Counted from the first letter of the stretch, positions 1 to 8,763 are shown. The stretch is DNA of 64,000 nucleotides from Gemmobacter sp. (GCF_034676705.1 NZ_JAUCBS010000013.1:1190501-1254500), one strand, 5' to 3'. Notes: a model not told the origin generated them from the letters alone. Translations and numbers: made by a program.

Positions 1-455
1 TCACCTATGAGGCGCTGACCGGCGATCTGTCGGGCGTCAACTACAGCTCTGCCCGCATCGGGCGGATGGAAATGGCGGCAAATGTCGAGGCGTGGCAGTG
101 GACGCTGGTCATGCCGCAGCTGTGCGCGCCCATGGCGGACTGGATCCTGCGGGGATGGGCCTATGCCGCCCCGAACCTGATCTCGGCGCTACGCAACGCC
201 CGCATCAGCTATACACCGCCGCCCCCGGCGATTGCCGACCCAAAGACCGAAATTCAAGTCGCGGTGCAGAAGGTCGAGGCCGGCCTGTCCAGCCGCGCCG
301 CCGAAATCCGCAAGCTCGGCTACGAGCCGGCCGAAATTGACGCCGAAATCACCGCCGACACTGCCATGCGCCAATCGCTGGCCGCGCTGAAGGCGCCGGC
401 GGTGGCCGCTGCTGCCCAAGACGAAACGCAGAAAGAGGATCGCTCCGATGACTGA
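1..455 (+). CDS. Phage portal protein, C-terminal part (cut by window start)
   Basis: The frame is open from the first base, so only about the last 150 residues are seen. The first residues include a stretch ending LTGDLSGVNYSSARIG, which resembles the conserved core of lambda gpB-type portals. Portals form the dodecameric ring at one capsid vertex through which DNA enters and leaves. The C-terminus is rich in Ala and Glu, as is common for this family. The stop overlaps the start of the next gene by 8 bases, so translation is probably coupled. Family assignment rests on this motif and on the position just before a ClpP-like prohead protease. Confidence 0.85.
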   Translation, partial: TYEALTGDLSGVNYSSARIGRMEMAANVEAWQWTLVMPQLCAPMADWILRGWAYAAPNLISALRNARISYTPPPPAIADPKTEIQVAVQKVEAGLSSRAAEIRKLGYEPAEIDAEITADTAMRQSLAALKAPAVAAAAQDETQKEDRSDD

Positions 456-2526
456 AATCCGGCTTTACGGCACGGTCGGATCATCCTGGTGGGAAGAAGA
501 ATATTTCACCGCCAAGATGGTTCGTGAGCAACTGGACGGCCTCAGTGGGCCGATCACGGTGCGCATCAATTCCGGTGGCGGAATCGCGACCGAAGGGCAG
601 GCGATCTACACCGCCCTGCGCGGCTATCAGGATACCGTCGAGGTCGTGATCGAGGGGGTTGCGGCATCGGCTGCCAGCCTGATCGCGATGGCCGGCGACA
701 GCATCACCATGACGCCCGGTGCCATCCTGATGATCCACGACCCTGCGTCCTGGTATGTCGACGGTCGCGGAACCGAGGATGACCACCTGAAGGCTGCGCG
801 TGCGCTTGGCGTGATCGCAAACGCCTATGCCGGCCTCTATGCCAAGCGTGCGGGGATCTCGGTCGACGACGCCCGCGAGATCATGAAGGCGGAGACCTAT
901 TACGATGGCCCCGCCGCCGTCGAGGCCGGTTTCGCCACTGTCTACGATGAAGCCGGCGATGAATCGGCCCCTGCGGCCTTCGATTACCGCCTCTATCAGC
1001 ACGCGCCCCAGCGCCTGCTGACCGCTGCTGGCGCGATCCAGCGCGAACGCCCCCGAGCGCAGATCGTGGCCATGATGGCCGGGATCCGTCCGAAACCCGC
1101 CAAAGGAGGAAAATCCATGGCCAAGAAACCGACTCCGGCCACCATGGCCGAGGATGAAGACCTGACGCCGGAAGCCGAGGAAGAAGAAGAGGTCCGGGCT
1201 GAGACGGAAGAAGATCCGAAGGCCGAGGTCGAAGGCGAAGAGGACGAAGCCGATGCCGAGGGCGAGGAAACCCCGGACGAGGAAGACGGCGATGCCGTGG
1301 CAATCCTCGATCTGGTGCAGATGCACGGCGGCTCGCTCACAACGGCGCGCGAGTTCATCGCCAAGCGCACCCCCATTCAGGGCGTGATCGCCCATTACCG
1401 CGAGAAAGGACCGAGCGTGACCAAGCACAAGCCCGGCGGCACCAACGCCCGGATCACCCGCGATGAACGCGAAACCCGCCGAATCGGCATGACCGAGGCG
1501 CTGGCCGCGCAGATCGGCCGTCGCGCGCCGACCGATGAGCGTGCGCGCCCGTTCATGTCGATGTCGCTGGCCGAGATGGCGGCACTGAGCAATGGCCAGC
1601 GTGGCCCGCTCCGCACCGCGAACGACCGGCTGGAAGTCTTCATGGCCATGCACACGACCAGCGATTTCCCGCTGTCGCTGCAGAATGCGCTGAACAAGGA
1701 ACTGGAATCCCGCTACCGCGAGGCCGCACCCACCTATCGCCAGATCGCGCGGCAAAAGACGTTCCGCGACTTCCGCCCGCATCCGATGATCCGCCCCGGT
1801 GATTTCCCGACCCTGCAGCCGATCGGCGAGGGTGGCGAGATCAAATACGGCACCATCGGCGAAAAGGCCGAAACGGTCGCCCTGGCCCCCTATGGCGTTG
1901 CCGTGTCGATCAGCCGCCAGACCCTGATCAATGACGACATCGGCGCCATCGCCGACATGATCGCCGATCAGGGCCGCGCCGTGTCGCGGTTCGAAGATGC
2001 GACATTCTACACCATGATGCTGGGTGGCGCGAACGCCGACGGCCCGACCCTGACCGAAACCACCCGCCAGGTATTCAACACCACCGACGGGACCAAGGCG
2101 GGAAGCGCCGCTGCGATCAACATCACCTCGCTGTCTCTGGGCCGCGCCGCGATGATGAAAAAGACCTCGGTCGATGGCAATCTGCTGGGCATCCTGCCGT
2201 CGATCCTCCTGGTTGGTCCCGACAAGCTGACCGAGGCACAGCAGATCGTCGCGCCGATCCAGGCGCAGCAATCGGGCAACGTCAACCCGTTCGCCGGTCT
2301 GCTGACCGTTGTTCCGACCGCCCGGATCACCGGCAACGCCTGGTATCTGTTCGCCGATCCGGCCGATCTGCCCTGCTTCGTCTACGGCTACCTCGAAGGC
2401 GCTGCGGCACCGCGCACCCGCATGGAGGAACCGTTCGGTCGGCAGGGCATGCAGATCAGCATCGAACACGACTTCGGGGTCGGCGCCATCGACTTCCGCG
2501 GCGGCTACAAGAACGCCGGCGCCTGA
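448..2526 (+). CDS. Prohead protease / major capsid protein fusion
   Basis: This 692-residue protein joins two head-morphogenesis activities. Residues 1 to about 175 are ClpP-like (S49/ClpP-type prohead protease): Ser74 in GVAASAAS, His97 in MIHDP and Asp153 are placed like the catalytic triad. Residues about 225-290 are a very acidic linker of Glu/Asp runs, like a scaffolding or delta domain. Residues about 340-692 resemble phage major capsid proteins of the Mu gpT-like class. Separate protease and capsid genes are the commoner arrangement, but fusions are known in proteobacterial prophages. A strong ribosome-binding site and in-frame ATG at 1117 could yield the capsid part alone. It follows the portal gene, as expected. 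Confidence 0.9.
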   Translation: MTEIRLYGTVGSSWWEEEYFTAKMVREQLDGLSGPITVRINSGGGIATEGQAIYTALRGYQDTVEVVIEGVAASAASLIAMAGDSITMTPGAILMIHDPASWYVDGRGTEDDHLKAARALGVIANAYAGLYAKRAGISVDDAREIMKAETYYDGPAAVEAGFATVYDEAGDESAPAAFDYRLYQHAPQRLLTAAGAIQRERPRAQIVAMMAGIRPKPAKGGKSMAKKPTPATMAEDEDLTPEAEEEEEVRAETEEDPKAEVEGEEDEADAEGEETPDEEDGDAVAILDLVQMHGGSLTTAREFIAKRTPIQGVIAHYREKGPSVTKHKPGGTNARITRDERETRRIGMTEALAAQIGRRAPTDERARPFMSMSLAEMAALSNGQRGPLRTANDRLEVFMAMHTTSDFPLSLQNALNKELESRYREAAPTYRQIARQKTFRDFRPHPMIRPGDFPTLQPIGEGGEIKYGTIGEKAETVALAPYGVAVSISRQTLINDDIGAIADMIADQGRAVSRFEDATFYTMMLGGANADGPTLTETTRQVFNTTDGTKAGSAAAINITSLSLGRAAMMKKTSVDGNLLGILPSILLVGPDKLTEAQQIVAPIQAQQSGNVNPFAGLLTVVPTARITGNAWYLFADPADLPCFVYGYLEGAAAPRTRMEEPFGRQGMQISIEHDFGVGAIDFRGGYKNAGA
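1101..1119 (+). promoter_or_regulatory. Internal ribosome-binding site and in-frame ATG inside the protease-capsid gene
   Basis: AAAGGAGGA at 1102-1110 lies six bases before ATG at 1117, which is codon 224 of the fusion frame. Initiation here would give a 469-residue protein with the acidic linker and capsid domain but no protease. The Shine-Dalgarno match is better than that of most gene starts in this phage. This resembles lambda, where scaffold Nu3 starts inside protease gene C. Use in vivo is inferred. Confidence 0.6.
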
Positions 2527-2551
2527 TCGGGCGCTGACCTGACCACCTGAC

Positions 2552-2578
2552 AAAGTGCGGCCTTTCGGGCCGCCCTTT
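2552..2578 (+). terminator. Hairpin after the capsid gene
   Basis: GCGGCC (2557-2562) pairs with GGCCGC (2568-2573) around a 5-base loop, with an outer AAAG/CTTT extension. It lies in the 78-base gap between the capsid gene and the decoration gene. It may be a weak terminator or mRNA stabiliser that sets capsid expression above the downstream genes. There is only a short T run. Confidence 0.45.
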
Positions 2579-2604
2579 GCCATGCAACCCAATCGGAGGC
2601 CAAT

Positions 2605-2955
2605 ATGGCAAAGAATCTGATCCAGCAGGGCCACGTCGTCTCGGTCACGGCACCCCGCAATGTCAACAGCGGTGAAATGGTCACCGTCGGTGTCCTGTCC
2701 GGTGTCGCACAGCACGATGCGCTGTCGGGCGCCGCTGTCGAGATCGTCACCGAAGGCGTGTTCGAACTGGCCAAGACCTCGGCCCAAGCATGGACCGTCG
2801 GCGCAGCGATCTATACGATTCCCGGCACCGGCGTCTGCACCACGGCCACCACCACGGGCAACGTCCTGGTGGGCGTGGCCATGGCAGTGGCCAGCAACCC
2901 GTCGGGTACCGGCATCGTGCGGCTGAACGGCTCGGCCCCCGCAGCCGCCACCTGA
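2605..2955 (+). CDS. DUF2190 family protein, probable capsid decoration protein
   Basis: A 116-residue, Ala/Val/Thr-rich beta-type protein with the N-terminal pattern of DUF2190, seen in phage proteins encoded directly after the major capsid gene. Family members are thought to decorate or cement the capsid surface. A good ribosome site (GGAGG at 2596-2600) precedes the ATG. Its stop overlaps the next start as TGATG, indicating coupled translation. The domain call is from overall pattern and synteny. Confidence 0.7.
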   Translation: MAKNLIQQGHVVSVTAPRNVNSGEMVTVGVLSGVAQHDALSGAAVEIVTEGVFELAKTSAQAWTVGAAIYTIPGTGVCTTATTTGNVLVGVAMAVASNPSGTGIVRLNGSAPAAAT

Positions 2956-3281
2956 TGAGCCATTTCTTCGAAGGGGTGGCGGGGATCCTCGCCGATATTA
3001 TCGGCGATCCCGTCACCTATCAGCCGGCATCGGGCGATCCGCGCGCCGTCCAGTCCATCTTCCGCGAGGGCCCCGAAGACCTTCAGGATGACGATGGCCA
3101 CCTTGTGCGTGCTGTCGGCCCGCGCTGGAAGGTCCGCAAGTCCGATGCACCCGAGCTGAAGCGCGGGGATACGATCATCCTAGCCGATGGCCGGGTGTTC
3201 GAGGTGCAGGCCGTCTGGCCCGGCGGATCGCCGGCGTCAGACGCCTTTCTGCATGCCGATCTGTTCGAGGTGCCGGCATGA
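2955..3281 (+). CDS. Head-tail joining protein, lambda gpFII-like
   Basis: A 108-residue protein starting at the ATG that overlaps the previous stop. An upstream extension of the frame is open but would run back through the decoration gene, so it is rejected. The mid-region has the pattern RxxDxPELKRGDxIxxADGRxFEV with a closing FEVPA, typical of short head-tail connector proteins placed between capsid and tail-terminator genes. It would seal the connector and dock the tail. It overlaps the next gene by 4 bases (ATGA). Confidence 0.65.
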   Translation: MSHFFEGVAGILADIIGDPVTYQPASGDPRAVQSIFREGPEDLQDDDGHLVRAVGPRWKVRKSDAPELKRGDTIILADGRVFEVQAVWPGGSPASDAFLHADLFEVPA

Positions 3282-3694
3282 CCTGGCGCAGCGATTATCG
3301 CAACTCGGCCCGCGCAGCCCTGGAGGCCGTACCGCGTTTCGCGGGAATGACCATACTGGCGTCATGGGCTGGGACCATCGACGCCCAGACGATGCCTGTA
3401 ATGGGCATCGTCACAGCCTCGGAACAGATGCGCCCCTCATCCAGTGGCCAGTTCGAACACGAAACCCTGCTGCAAGTGGTCATCAAGCGGCAGGGTGGCG
3501 ACACGCTGGAGGATGAGCTGGACGATGACGATGCTGCCGTCATCCAGGCTGTCATGGCCGCGCTGTTCACGCCGGCAACCCCCTGTTGGCCGACTGCCAT
3601 GAACCAGATCCTCAATGGAGACGGGAAGCAGCGCATTGGCACCCTGGTCAGGGATTTCAAGATCACCTCGTGGCGCCCGGCGCCCGGAACCTAA
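3278..3694 (+). CDS. Minor tail / tail terminator protein (gpU-like position)
   Basis: This 138-residue protein lies between the head-tail joining gene and the tail tube gene, where phages encode the tail completion or terminator protein that caps the tube and binds the head. The middle holds an acidic stretch with five Asp/Glu-Leu residues followed by a helix. No diagnostic motif was recognised, so the role comes from gene order. The start codon overlaps the previous stop (ATGA). Confidence 0.55.
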   Translation: MTWRSDYRNSARAALEAVPRFAGMTILASWAGTIDAQTMPVMGIVTASEQMRPSSSGQFEHETLLQVVIKRQGGDTLEDELDDDDAAVIQAVMAALFTPATPCWPTAMNQILNGDGKQRIGTLVRDFKITSWRPAPGT

Positions 3695-3706
3695 GGAGAC
3701 AGAAAG

Positions 3707-4153
3707 ATGAGTGTGACGGGCGTCAATATCGGCTGGGGTGCGGTCATCCGCATCGGCCGAGGGGTCACCCCCACCTGGACCACCCTTGCGGGTGTCGGGG
3801 ATTTCAGCTTCCCGCAGATGCAGGCCGACGATATCGACGTGACCTCGCATTCCTCGCCCGATCGGACGAAGGAATTCATCCCTGGCATGATCGACAACGG
3901 CGAAATGTCTATCCCGCTGGACAGCGTGCCCGGCAGCACTCAGGATATTCTGCTGCGGGTGCTGAACCAGACCAAAGAGCTGATCCAGGTGGGAATCACC
4001 CCTGCCGGCACCGGTTTGACCGAAGAAGTCTACGCCTGCTATGTCCGCAGTTACGACCGGCAGGCGCCCGTGCAAGGCAAGGCATCCGCCACGCTCGCAC
4101 TGCGCATCAGCGGCATCGTCAGCGGCGAAGCCACGCTGCCGGGTGGTTCCTGA
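3707..4153 (+). CDS. Major tail tube protein
   Basis: A 148-residue protein with the layout of siphophage tail tube proteins: an N-terminal GWGAVIRIG strand, the segment DDIDVTSHSSPDRTKEFIPG common to this fold, then beta strands and a C-terminal Gly/Ser tail. Hexamers stack into the DNA channel of the tail. GGAG at 3694-3697 gives a good ribosome site. The tail chaperone genes begin 3 bases after its stop, the standard order. Confidence 0.8.
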   Translation: MSVTGVNIGWGAVIRIGRGVTPTWTTLAGVGDFSFPQMQADDIDVTSHSSPDRTKEFIPGMIDNGEMSIPLDSVPGSTQDILLRVLNQTKELIQVGITPAGTGLTEEVYACYVRSYDRQAPVQGKASATLALRISGIVSGEATLPGGS

Positions 4154-4156
4154 TCC

Positions 4157-4561
4157 ATGCTGTCGCTGACGGGGGATGTGCGCCTGCGCATGGATCGCGG
4201 GCAGGTGATCCTGCGGGTGGACTTCAACGCCCTGTGTGCCTTCGAAGGGCAGACGGGGCGCGAAGCCCTTCCGTGGATTGCCGAGCTGGAGGCGGGCCGG
4301 GTCCAGTCCGCCACACAGTTGCGCGCCATGGTCTGGGCGACCATGCTGCGCCACGATCCGGCCGCCATGATCGAGGCGGCTGGCCATGTGCTGGACCGTC
4401 ACCCCGACGCGGTCTATCGCGCTATCGGCGCCGCCATGCCGCAAACCTCGGGCGCCGGGGACGCGCCTGCGGGAAAAAAGCCGGTGGCGCTGTCGATCTG
4501 GCAGCGCTGTTTCGCGGATTCGTCGCTGCCGGGCTTCCGCCCGATCAGTTCTGGGCGCTGA
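4157..4561 (+). CDS. Tail assembly chaperone, gpG-like (unshifted product)
   Basis: A 134-residue protein beginning right after the tail tube gene. It resembles the GTA gp10/TAC_11-type chaperones (core LRVDFNALCAFEGQTGRE) that coat the tape measure protein during tail assembly. From residue 107 it crosses a slippery run, GGAAAAAAG. Without slippage it ends in a 27-residue tail rich in basic and aromatic residues, unlike a domain. With slippage it continues into a second chaperone domain. Confidence 0.75.
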   Translation: MLSLTGDVRLRMDRGQVILRVDFNALCAFEGQTGREALPWIAELEAGRVQSATQLRAMVWATMLRHDPAAMIEAAGHVLDRHPDAVYRAIGAAMPQTSGAGDAPAGKKPVALSIWQRCFADSSLPGFRPISSGR

Positions 4562-4809
4562 CCCCCCGGCAATACCTGATTGCAGCAGAAGCCGCACTGG
4601 AAACCGCCCACCGCAACCGCATGGTGCTGGCCTGGACCACGGCAATTCTGGGCCGGGCGAAGGATGTGCCCGCGCTGGATAGCCTCATCGGGCGCGACCG
4701 GCGGACCCCGGCCGAGGCCACGGCCGAACTTCACGCCTCCATGCAGGCCTATCGTCAGGTGGCCACTGAACGCGGCCAGGTCCGGAGTTGGAAAGAATGG
4801 CTTCACTGA
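4157..4809 (+). CDS. Tail assembly chaperone gpG-T fusion by -1 frameshift
   Basis: The first 108 codons are read in the gpG frame; a -1 shift at 4474-4480 then continues to a stop at 4809, giving about 217 residues. The shifted part contains LPPDQFWALTPRQY, the hallmark of the TAC/DUF2376 tail chaperone domain (RcGTA gp10.1-like). That domain has no good start codon or ribosome site of its own, so frameshifting is the simplest way to express it. In lambda, gpG and gpGT are needed in a fixed ratio for tape measure folding. Confidence 0.75.
4474..4480 (+). promoter_or_regulatory. Slippery heptamer A AAA AAG for -1 frameshifting
   Basis: In the gpG frame the codons are AAA (4475-4477) and AAG (4478-4480), preceded by A: the dnaX-type heptamer. 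The overlapping GGGAAAA at 4471-4477 is also a valid slip site in the same frame. Slippage places the ribosome exactly in the frame encoding the second chaperone domain. Confidence 0.8.
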
Positions 4810-7037
4810 AAGAACGGCTGCGCGCCTTCCTTGGCCTCGATACGTCGGACTTCGACCGGGGTCTGGACCGATCGGGCAAGCGGGTGCGCCAGTTCGGCCA
4901 GCAGGCCCAAGGCAGCATCGCCGCCGCGTTTTCGCGCATGTCGGGGCTTGCCACCGGCTTTGTCGGTGGTCTTGGCGCCGGTCTGGTGACTACGGCTCTG
5001 TCCAGCATCAGCACCGATCTGGCCGGCACCATCAAGGCGATTGCCCAGGTCGGCGATGAGGCCAAGCGGTCTGGCCTGGGCATCAAGGCGTTTCAGGAAT
5101 GGAAATTCGTCGCCGAACAGAACCGCATCGGGGTCGATCAGCTGGTCGACGGATTCAAGGAACTGTCGCTGCGCGCCGATGAATGGATCGTCACTGGCGG
5201 GGGGGCTGCCTCCGAGGCATTCCAGCGGCTGGGCTATTCCGCAGGCGATTTGAAAACCAAGCTGAAAGACCCGTCTGCCCTGATGTTGGAAATCATCGGG
5301 AGGCTGGGGCGACTGGACAAGGCTGCGCAGATTCGAATCTCGGATGAACTGTTCGGTGGCAGCGCGGGCGAACGTTTCGTGGAGCTGCTGGGGCAGGGCG
5401 AAGACGGCCTGCGCCGCCTGATCGCGCGGGGCCATCAGGTTGGCGCGGTCATGGACGAACAGATGATCGCCAAGGCGGATGAGCTGGACCGCAGATATGG
5501 CGAGATGACTGCGCGGATGGACAATTTCCACAAGCGGATGGTCGTAGGTGCGTTCGAGGCGGTGCAGGAATACGCCCGGCTGCGCGAAGAAAATCGCAGC
5601 CTGTTCCGCGTCTTTGAAACCACCAATCCCGCCTATGCGCTGATGGGGGCTGGCATTGATCTGGTAACCGCCGCGACGGCCGAGGCCCAGACCGAAGCCC
5701 AGAAGTTGACTGCCGCTCTGAACCGGGATCTTTCCCAGGCCATGGGTGCAATCGGTTGGCAGGCCGAGACGCTGGCCGCCGGGCTAGCCGAGGATGCTGA
5801 CGCCCTCGACCTGATGGGCCGCAGCGCCGATGCAGAGCCCCTGCGAGCCTTTGCTTCCGAAATCAACGGCTTGGTCGCAGACTTTGCCCGGACTAAGGAT
5901 GCACAGGCCTTTGCGGATGGTCTGGCCGAGGTCAACCGCAAGGCCGTGATCGCCTATGACGACATCAAGGCACTGGACGGGATCAAGCTGGGCGGCGTCA
6001 TCGGTCAGATCGGCGACCTTGCCTTGGCATTGCTGAATGCTTTGGGTATCGCACGGAACTTGCAGGCCAGCCTGCCCGGCAGCGGAGGCTATGTCAGCAG
6101 CGGGCGCGGAAACGGAGCCTCCGAAGCGGCCCGACGTCGGGAAGATTTGAACCCGTGGAAGGACGATCCTAGCGTTTCCACGGGACGCCCCAAGCGGGCG
6201 CCCAATGATATGTGGTGGCTGGATCCTGAAGATACCGGAAAATCGGGCGGCAGCAGTGGCAAACGCGACCGGCACAGCCTGTCCGCGATCATGGAGCGCA
6301 CCCGCGCCGATATTGCCGAGCTGGAGGCCGAGGCCGCCGTGTTGCTGGCCGTCGCCAGCGGCAACCGCGAACTGGGCGATGCCATGGAATACGCCAAGAA
6401 AAAGGCCGAACTTCTGGCCGCCGCGAAAAAGGAAGGCAAGGAAATCACCCCCCAGCTGGCCGCCGAAATCGACCAGCTGGCCATGGCCTATATGACCGCC
6501 GGCCTGAGTGCCGAGGATGCCGCCGACAAGATCGACAACATCCGCGATGCGACCGAACGGGGCGAGGACGCAATGACCGACCTGTTTGGCGCGATCCTCG
6601 AAGGGTCGGCCTCGGCCAAGCAGGCCTTGGCCAGCCTCCTCATGCAGATGGCCAAGGTGCAGTTCTCGCAGGCGATGCTGGGCATTCTGGGGGGGACGTC
6701 CTGGGGCAAGACGCTGATCAGCAGCGTCGGACTGTCGATCGGCAAGAACGCGAATGGCACGACAAACTGGGCCGGCGGATTGACCATGATCGGCGAACGG
6801 GGGGCCGAACTGGTCAGCCTGCCGCGCGGGTCGCAGGTTTTTTCGGCACTGGATTCGCAGCGCATGATGGGGAATGCCTCTGCCGGCGCCTCGATCACCG
6901 TCTACTCCGACCCGTCCGTCGTGGTGCGGGCCGCCGAGGGGGCCGCTGTTCGGGTGGTCCAGCGTGCCGCCCCCGGCATCATGGCCGGCGCTGTTCAGGC
7001 CGCCCGTACCGACGCCCAGGAGAACCCCTGGCCATGA
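4797..7037 (+). CDS. Tail length tape measure protein
   Basis: A 746-residue protein, by length and position the tape measure. The N-terminus (ERLRAFLGLDTSDFDRG) resembles the usual tape-measure opening in this group. Residues about 45-75 are a Gly/Ala/Ser hydrophobic segment, long helices fill the middle, and the C-terminus has the WAGGLTMIGERGAELV motif common to these proteins. The ATG at 4797 follows GGAG at 4784-4787; an in-frame TTG nine bases upstream is less likely. It overlaps the end of the frameshifted chaperone by 13 bases. Its length sets tail length. Confidence 0.85.
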   Translation: MASLKERLRAFLGLDTSDFDRGLDRSGKRVRQFGQQAQGSIAAAFSRMSGLATGFVGGLGAGLVTTALSSISTDLAGTIKAIAQVGDEAKRSGLGIKAFQEWKFVAEQNRIGVDQLVDGFKELSLRADEWIVTGGGAASEAFQRLGYSAGDLKTKLKDPSALMLEIIGRLGRLDKAAQIRISDELFGGSAGERFVELLGQGEDGLRRLIARGHQVGAVMDEQMIAKADELDRRYGEMTARMDNFHKRMVVGAFEAVQEYARLREENRSLFRVFETTNPAYALMGAGIDLVTAATAEAQTEAQKLTAALNRDLSQAMGAIGWQAETLAAGLAEDADALDLMGRSADAEPLRAFASEINGLVADFARTKDAQAFADGLAEVNRKAVIAYDDIKALDGIKLGGVIGQIGDLALALLNALGIARNLQASLPGSGGYVSSGRGNGASEAARRREDLNPWKDDPSVSTGRPKRAPNDMWWLDPEDTGKSGGSSGKRDRHSLSAIMERTRADIAELEAEAAVLLAVASGNRELGDAMEYAKKKAELLAAAKKEGKEITPQLAAEIDQLAMAYMTAGLSAEDAADKIDNIRDATERGEDAMTDLFGAILEGSASAKQALASLLMQMAKVQFSQAMLGILGGTSWGKTLISSVGLSIGKNANGTTNWAGGLTMIGERGAELVSLPRGSQVFSALDSQRMMGNASAGASITVYSDPSVVVRAAEGAAVRVVQRAAPGIMAGAVQAARTDAQENPWP

Positions 7038-7792
7038 GGATCGTCGCCTGGCCCCCGGTGGGCATCGTCTCGGCCGCCCCGTGGGTGGAACGCCAGGTCG
7101 CGCGGTCTGAGGGGCTGAACACCCGGCGCGCCATCATGGCCTCGGCCGGTCCGGCCCGCCGAGTGGCGCAGCTGACCGTATCGGCGCTGGCGCAGGGACG
7201 GGCCGGCGCGGGCTACATGGATCAGCTGTGGCGCGAGATCGACGGCGGGCTGCATTACGTGCGCCTCGATATCCTGTCGCCCAACTGGCACATCGACCGG
7301 GCAACGGGCCGCGCCATGGGCTACACCCGGCCCGGCAACTGGACCTATAACGCGGAGACCGCGCAATGGACCAGCGGCGGGAATGCTGCCGTGTGGTTCA
7401 CCGCGTCAAACCGCCCCGGCACGCCGGGCACCTCTGGCGGCTATCCGACCATCACGCTGGGCAGCCTGCCCCCGAATGCGCTGATCGTGCGCCCCGGTGA
7501 TCTGGTCCGCAGCTATACCGTGGCGGCCGGCGCCGTGACGGGCAGCGCTGTGGCCCGTGCGGTGACCGAGGCGCGCAGCGATGCCGCTGGCGTGGTCACG
7601 ATCCGGCTGGATACGACCCTGCAGGCGGGCATCATCAGCCTGCATGATGCCGAAAGCGTGGTGTTCGAGGTGACAGGCATCACGCCCGGGGCGCAGGGCG
7701 TGGGCGCCGACTGGCAGTATCAGGTCAGCCTGCGCGAGGTGCTGCCGACCGAATATGCCGGCGCGACGGAGGTCAACCCATGGCGGATGTGA
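7034..7792 (+). CDS. Probable distal tail / tail-tip protein
   Basis: A 252-residue protein directly after the tape measure (ATGA overlap), where distal tail proteins lie. It is rich in beta-strand patterns. I do not recognise a named family, and it does not look like the RcGTA gp12 (DUF2460) sequence. The position before a hub-like gene and an NlpC/P60-like gene supports a role at the tail tip. Its 3' end overlaps the next gene by 13 bases. Confidence 0.55.
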   Translation: MRIVAWPPVGIVSAAPWVERQVARSEGLNTRRAIMASAGPARRVAQLTVSALAQGRAGAGYMDQLWREIDGGLHYVRLDILSPNWHIDRATGRAMGYTRPGNWTYNAETAQWTSGGNAAVWFTASNRPGTPGTSGGYPTITLGSLPPNALIVRPGDLVRSYTVAAGAVTGSAVARAVTEARSDAAGVVTIRLDTTLQAGIISLHDAESVVFEVTGITPGAQGVGADWQYQVSLREVLPTEYAGATEVNPWRM

Positions 7793-8379
7793 TGACGCGC
7801 GGTGCGGATTCCGGGTTCATCTCAGGGCTGGCCTCTGGCGTCTATCACCCGGCGGTGCTGGTGTTTGCCGATTGGCCTGGCGATCCGGTGCGGGTACATT
7901 CCGGCGTCGGCACGCTGGCGTGGGACGGCCACGACTGGATCGGCATTGGCGTGCATGGCATGGGCGGGCGGATCAGCCTGCCGGGCGAGGCGCAGGGCAT
8001 GGCCTCGACCGAGGGGCAGGCGATGCTGGGCGGGCTGCCCGAGGATATCGACGCGCTGCTGGCGACCGATGCGCGCGGCTCCGCGGTGCAGGTCTGGTTT
8101 GCACAGACGACCGAGCGGTCTGGAGCCACGCTGCTGGGTGGGCCGGTGTCAGCCTGGGCCGGCTATATCGACGGCATGGACGATGCCGAGGACGGCACCG
8201 ACGGGCGCGAGGTCAAGCGGCGGGTGACGGTCGCGCTGGTCAGCCGGGCATCGCAGCGCCTGTCGCCCTCGGCCTATCACACGGATGAGGACCAGCAGGC
8301 CGAATTCCCCGGGGACACGGCGGGCCGGCACCTGCGCGCCGCCCGGCAGCGGATGCAGGCCGAGGTGGTAAAATTCTGA
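7780..8379 (+). CDS. Tail-tip hub-like protein
   Basis: A 199-residue protein with an N-terminal GVYHPAVLVFADWPG strand, like phage tail-tip proteins found upstream of NlpC/P60-like genes. No catalytic motif is visible. It starts within the 3' end of the previous gene and ends just before the peptidase-like gene, so it belongs to the tail-tip cassette. Assignment is by context and general resemblance. Confidence 0.5.
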   Translation: MADVMTRGADSGFISGLASGVYHPAVLVFADWPGDPVRVHSGVGTLAWDGHDWIGIGVHGMGGRISLPGEAQGMASTEGQAMLGGLPEDIDALLATDARGSAVQVWFAQTTERSGATLLGGPVSAWAGYIDGMDDAEDGTDGREVKRRVTVALVSRASQRLSPSAYHTDEDQQAEFPGDTAGRHLRAARQRMQAEVVKF

Positions 8380-8390
8380 TCGAAGATATC

Positions 8391-8759
8391 GTGGCCGAGG
8401 TCATGGCCGGCCCCTTTGTCTGGGGCACGGCCGATTGCTGCACATCGGCCTGTGACGTGCATCTGCGGCTGACCGGCATTGACCCGATGGCGCGGTATCG
8501 CGGGGCCTATCACGGGCCGCGCGGCGCGCTGCGGCTGATCCGGTCGCAGGATGGTCTGCCCGCGATGGCGGCGGCCATGGCGGCAACGAATGACATGCGC
8601 GCCTGTGGCTGGCACCCGGGCGCGCTGGGGCTGGCAGAGGTGGGTCGGCAGCATGCGCTGGTGATCGGGCTGGACCAGCCCGGCTGGTGGGCCGGCAAAA
8701 TCGACGGGGGCTATGCCCCGGTGCGGGGGGTGGTGGCAGCATGGCGATGGAACGGGTGA
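8391..8759 (+). CDS. DUF6950 / NlpC-P60-like tail-tip protein
   Basis: A short protein (122 residues from the GTG at 8391) with an N-terminal FVWGTADCCTSACDVHLR, matching the Trp-Gly-x(3)-Cys motif of small NlpC/P60-like tail proteins. A His follows later (GRQHALVIG). Such proteins may cut peptidoglycan during DNA entry. The start is uncertain: the frame is open upstream to the previous stop with only CTG or ATT alternatives, and the GTG lacks a strong ribosome site. It stops within TGATCTGATG, four bases before the next ATG. Confidence 0.6.
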   Translation: MAEVMAGPFVWGTADCCTSACDVHLRLTGIDPMARYRGAYHGPRGALRLIRSQDGLPAMAAAMAATNDMRACGWHPGALGLAEVGRQHALVIGLDQPGWWAGKIDGGYAPVRGVVAAWRWNG

Positions 8760-8763
8760 TCTG

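Noticed and set aside
481..2787. A 768-codon open frame on the minus strand opposite the capsid gene
   Set aside because: It mirrors codon bias of the GC-rich capsid gene, shows only His/Arg/Gly-rich low complexity, and has no family resemblance or ribosome site.
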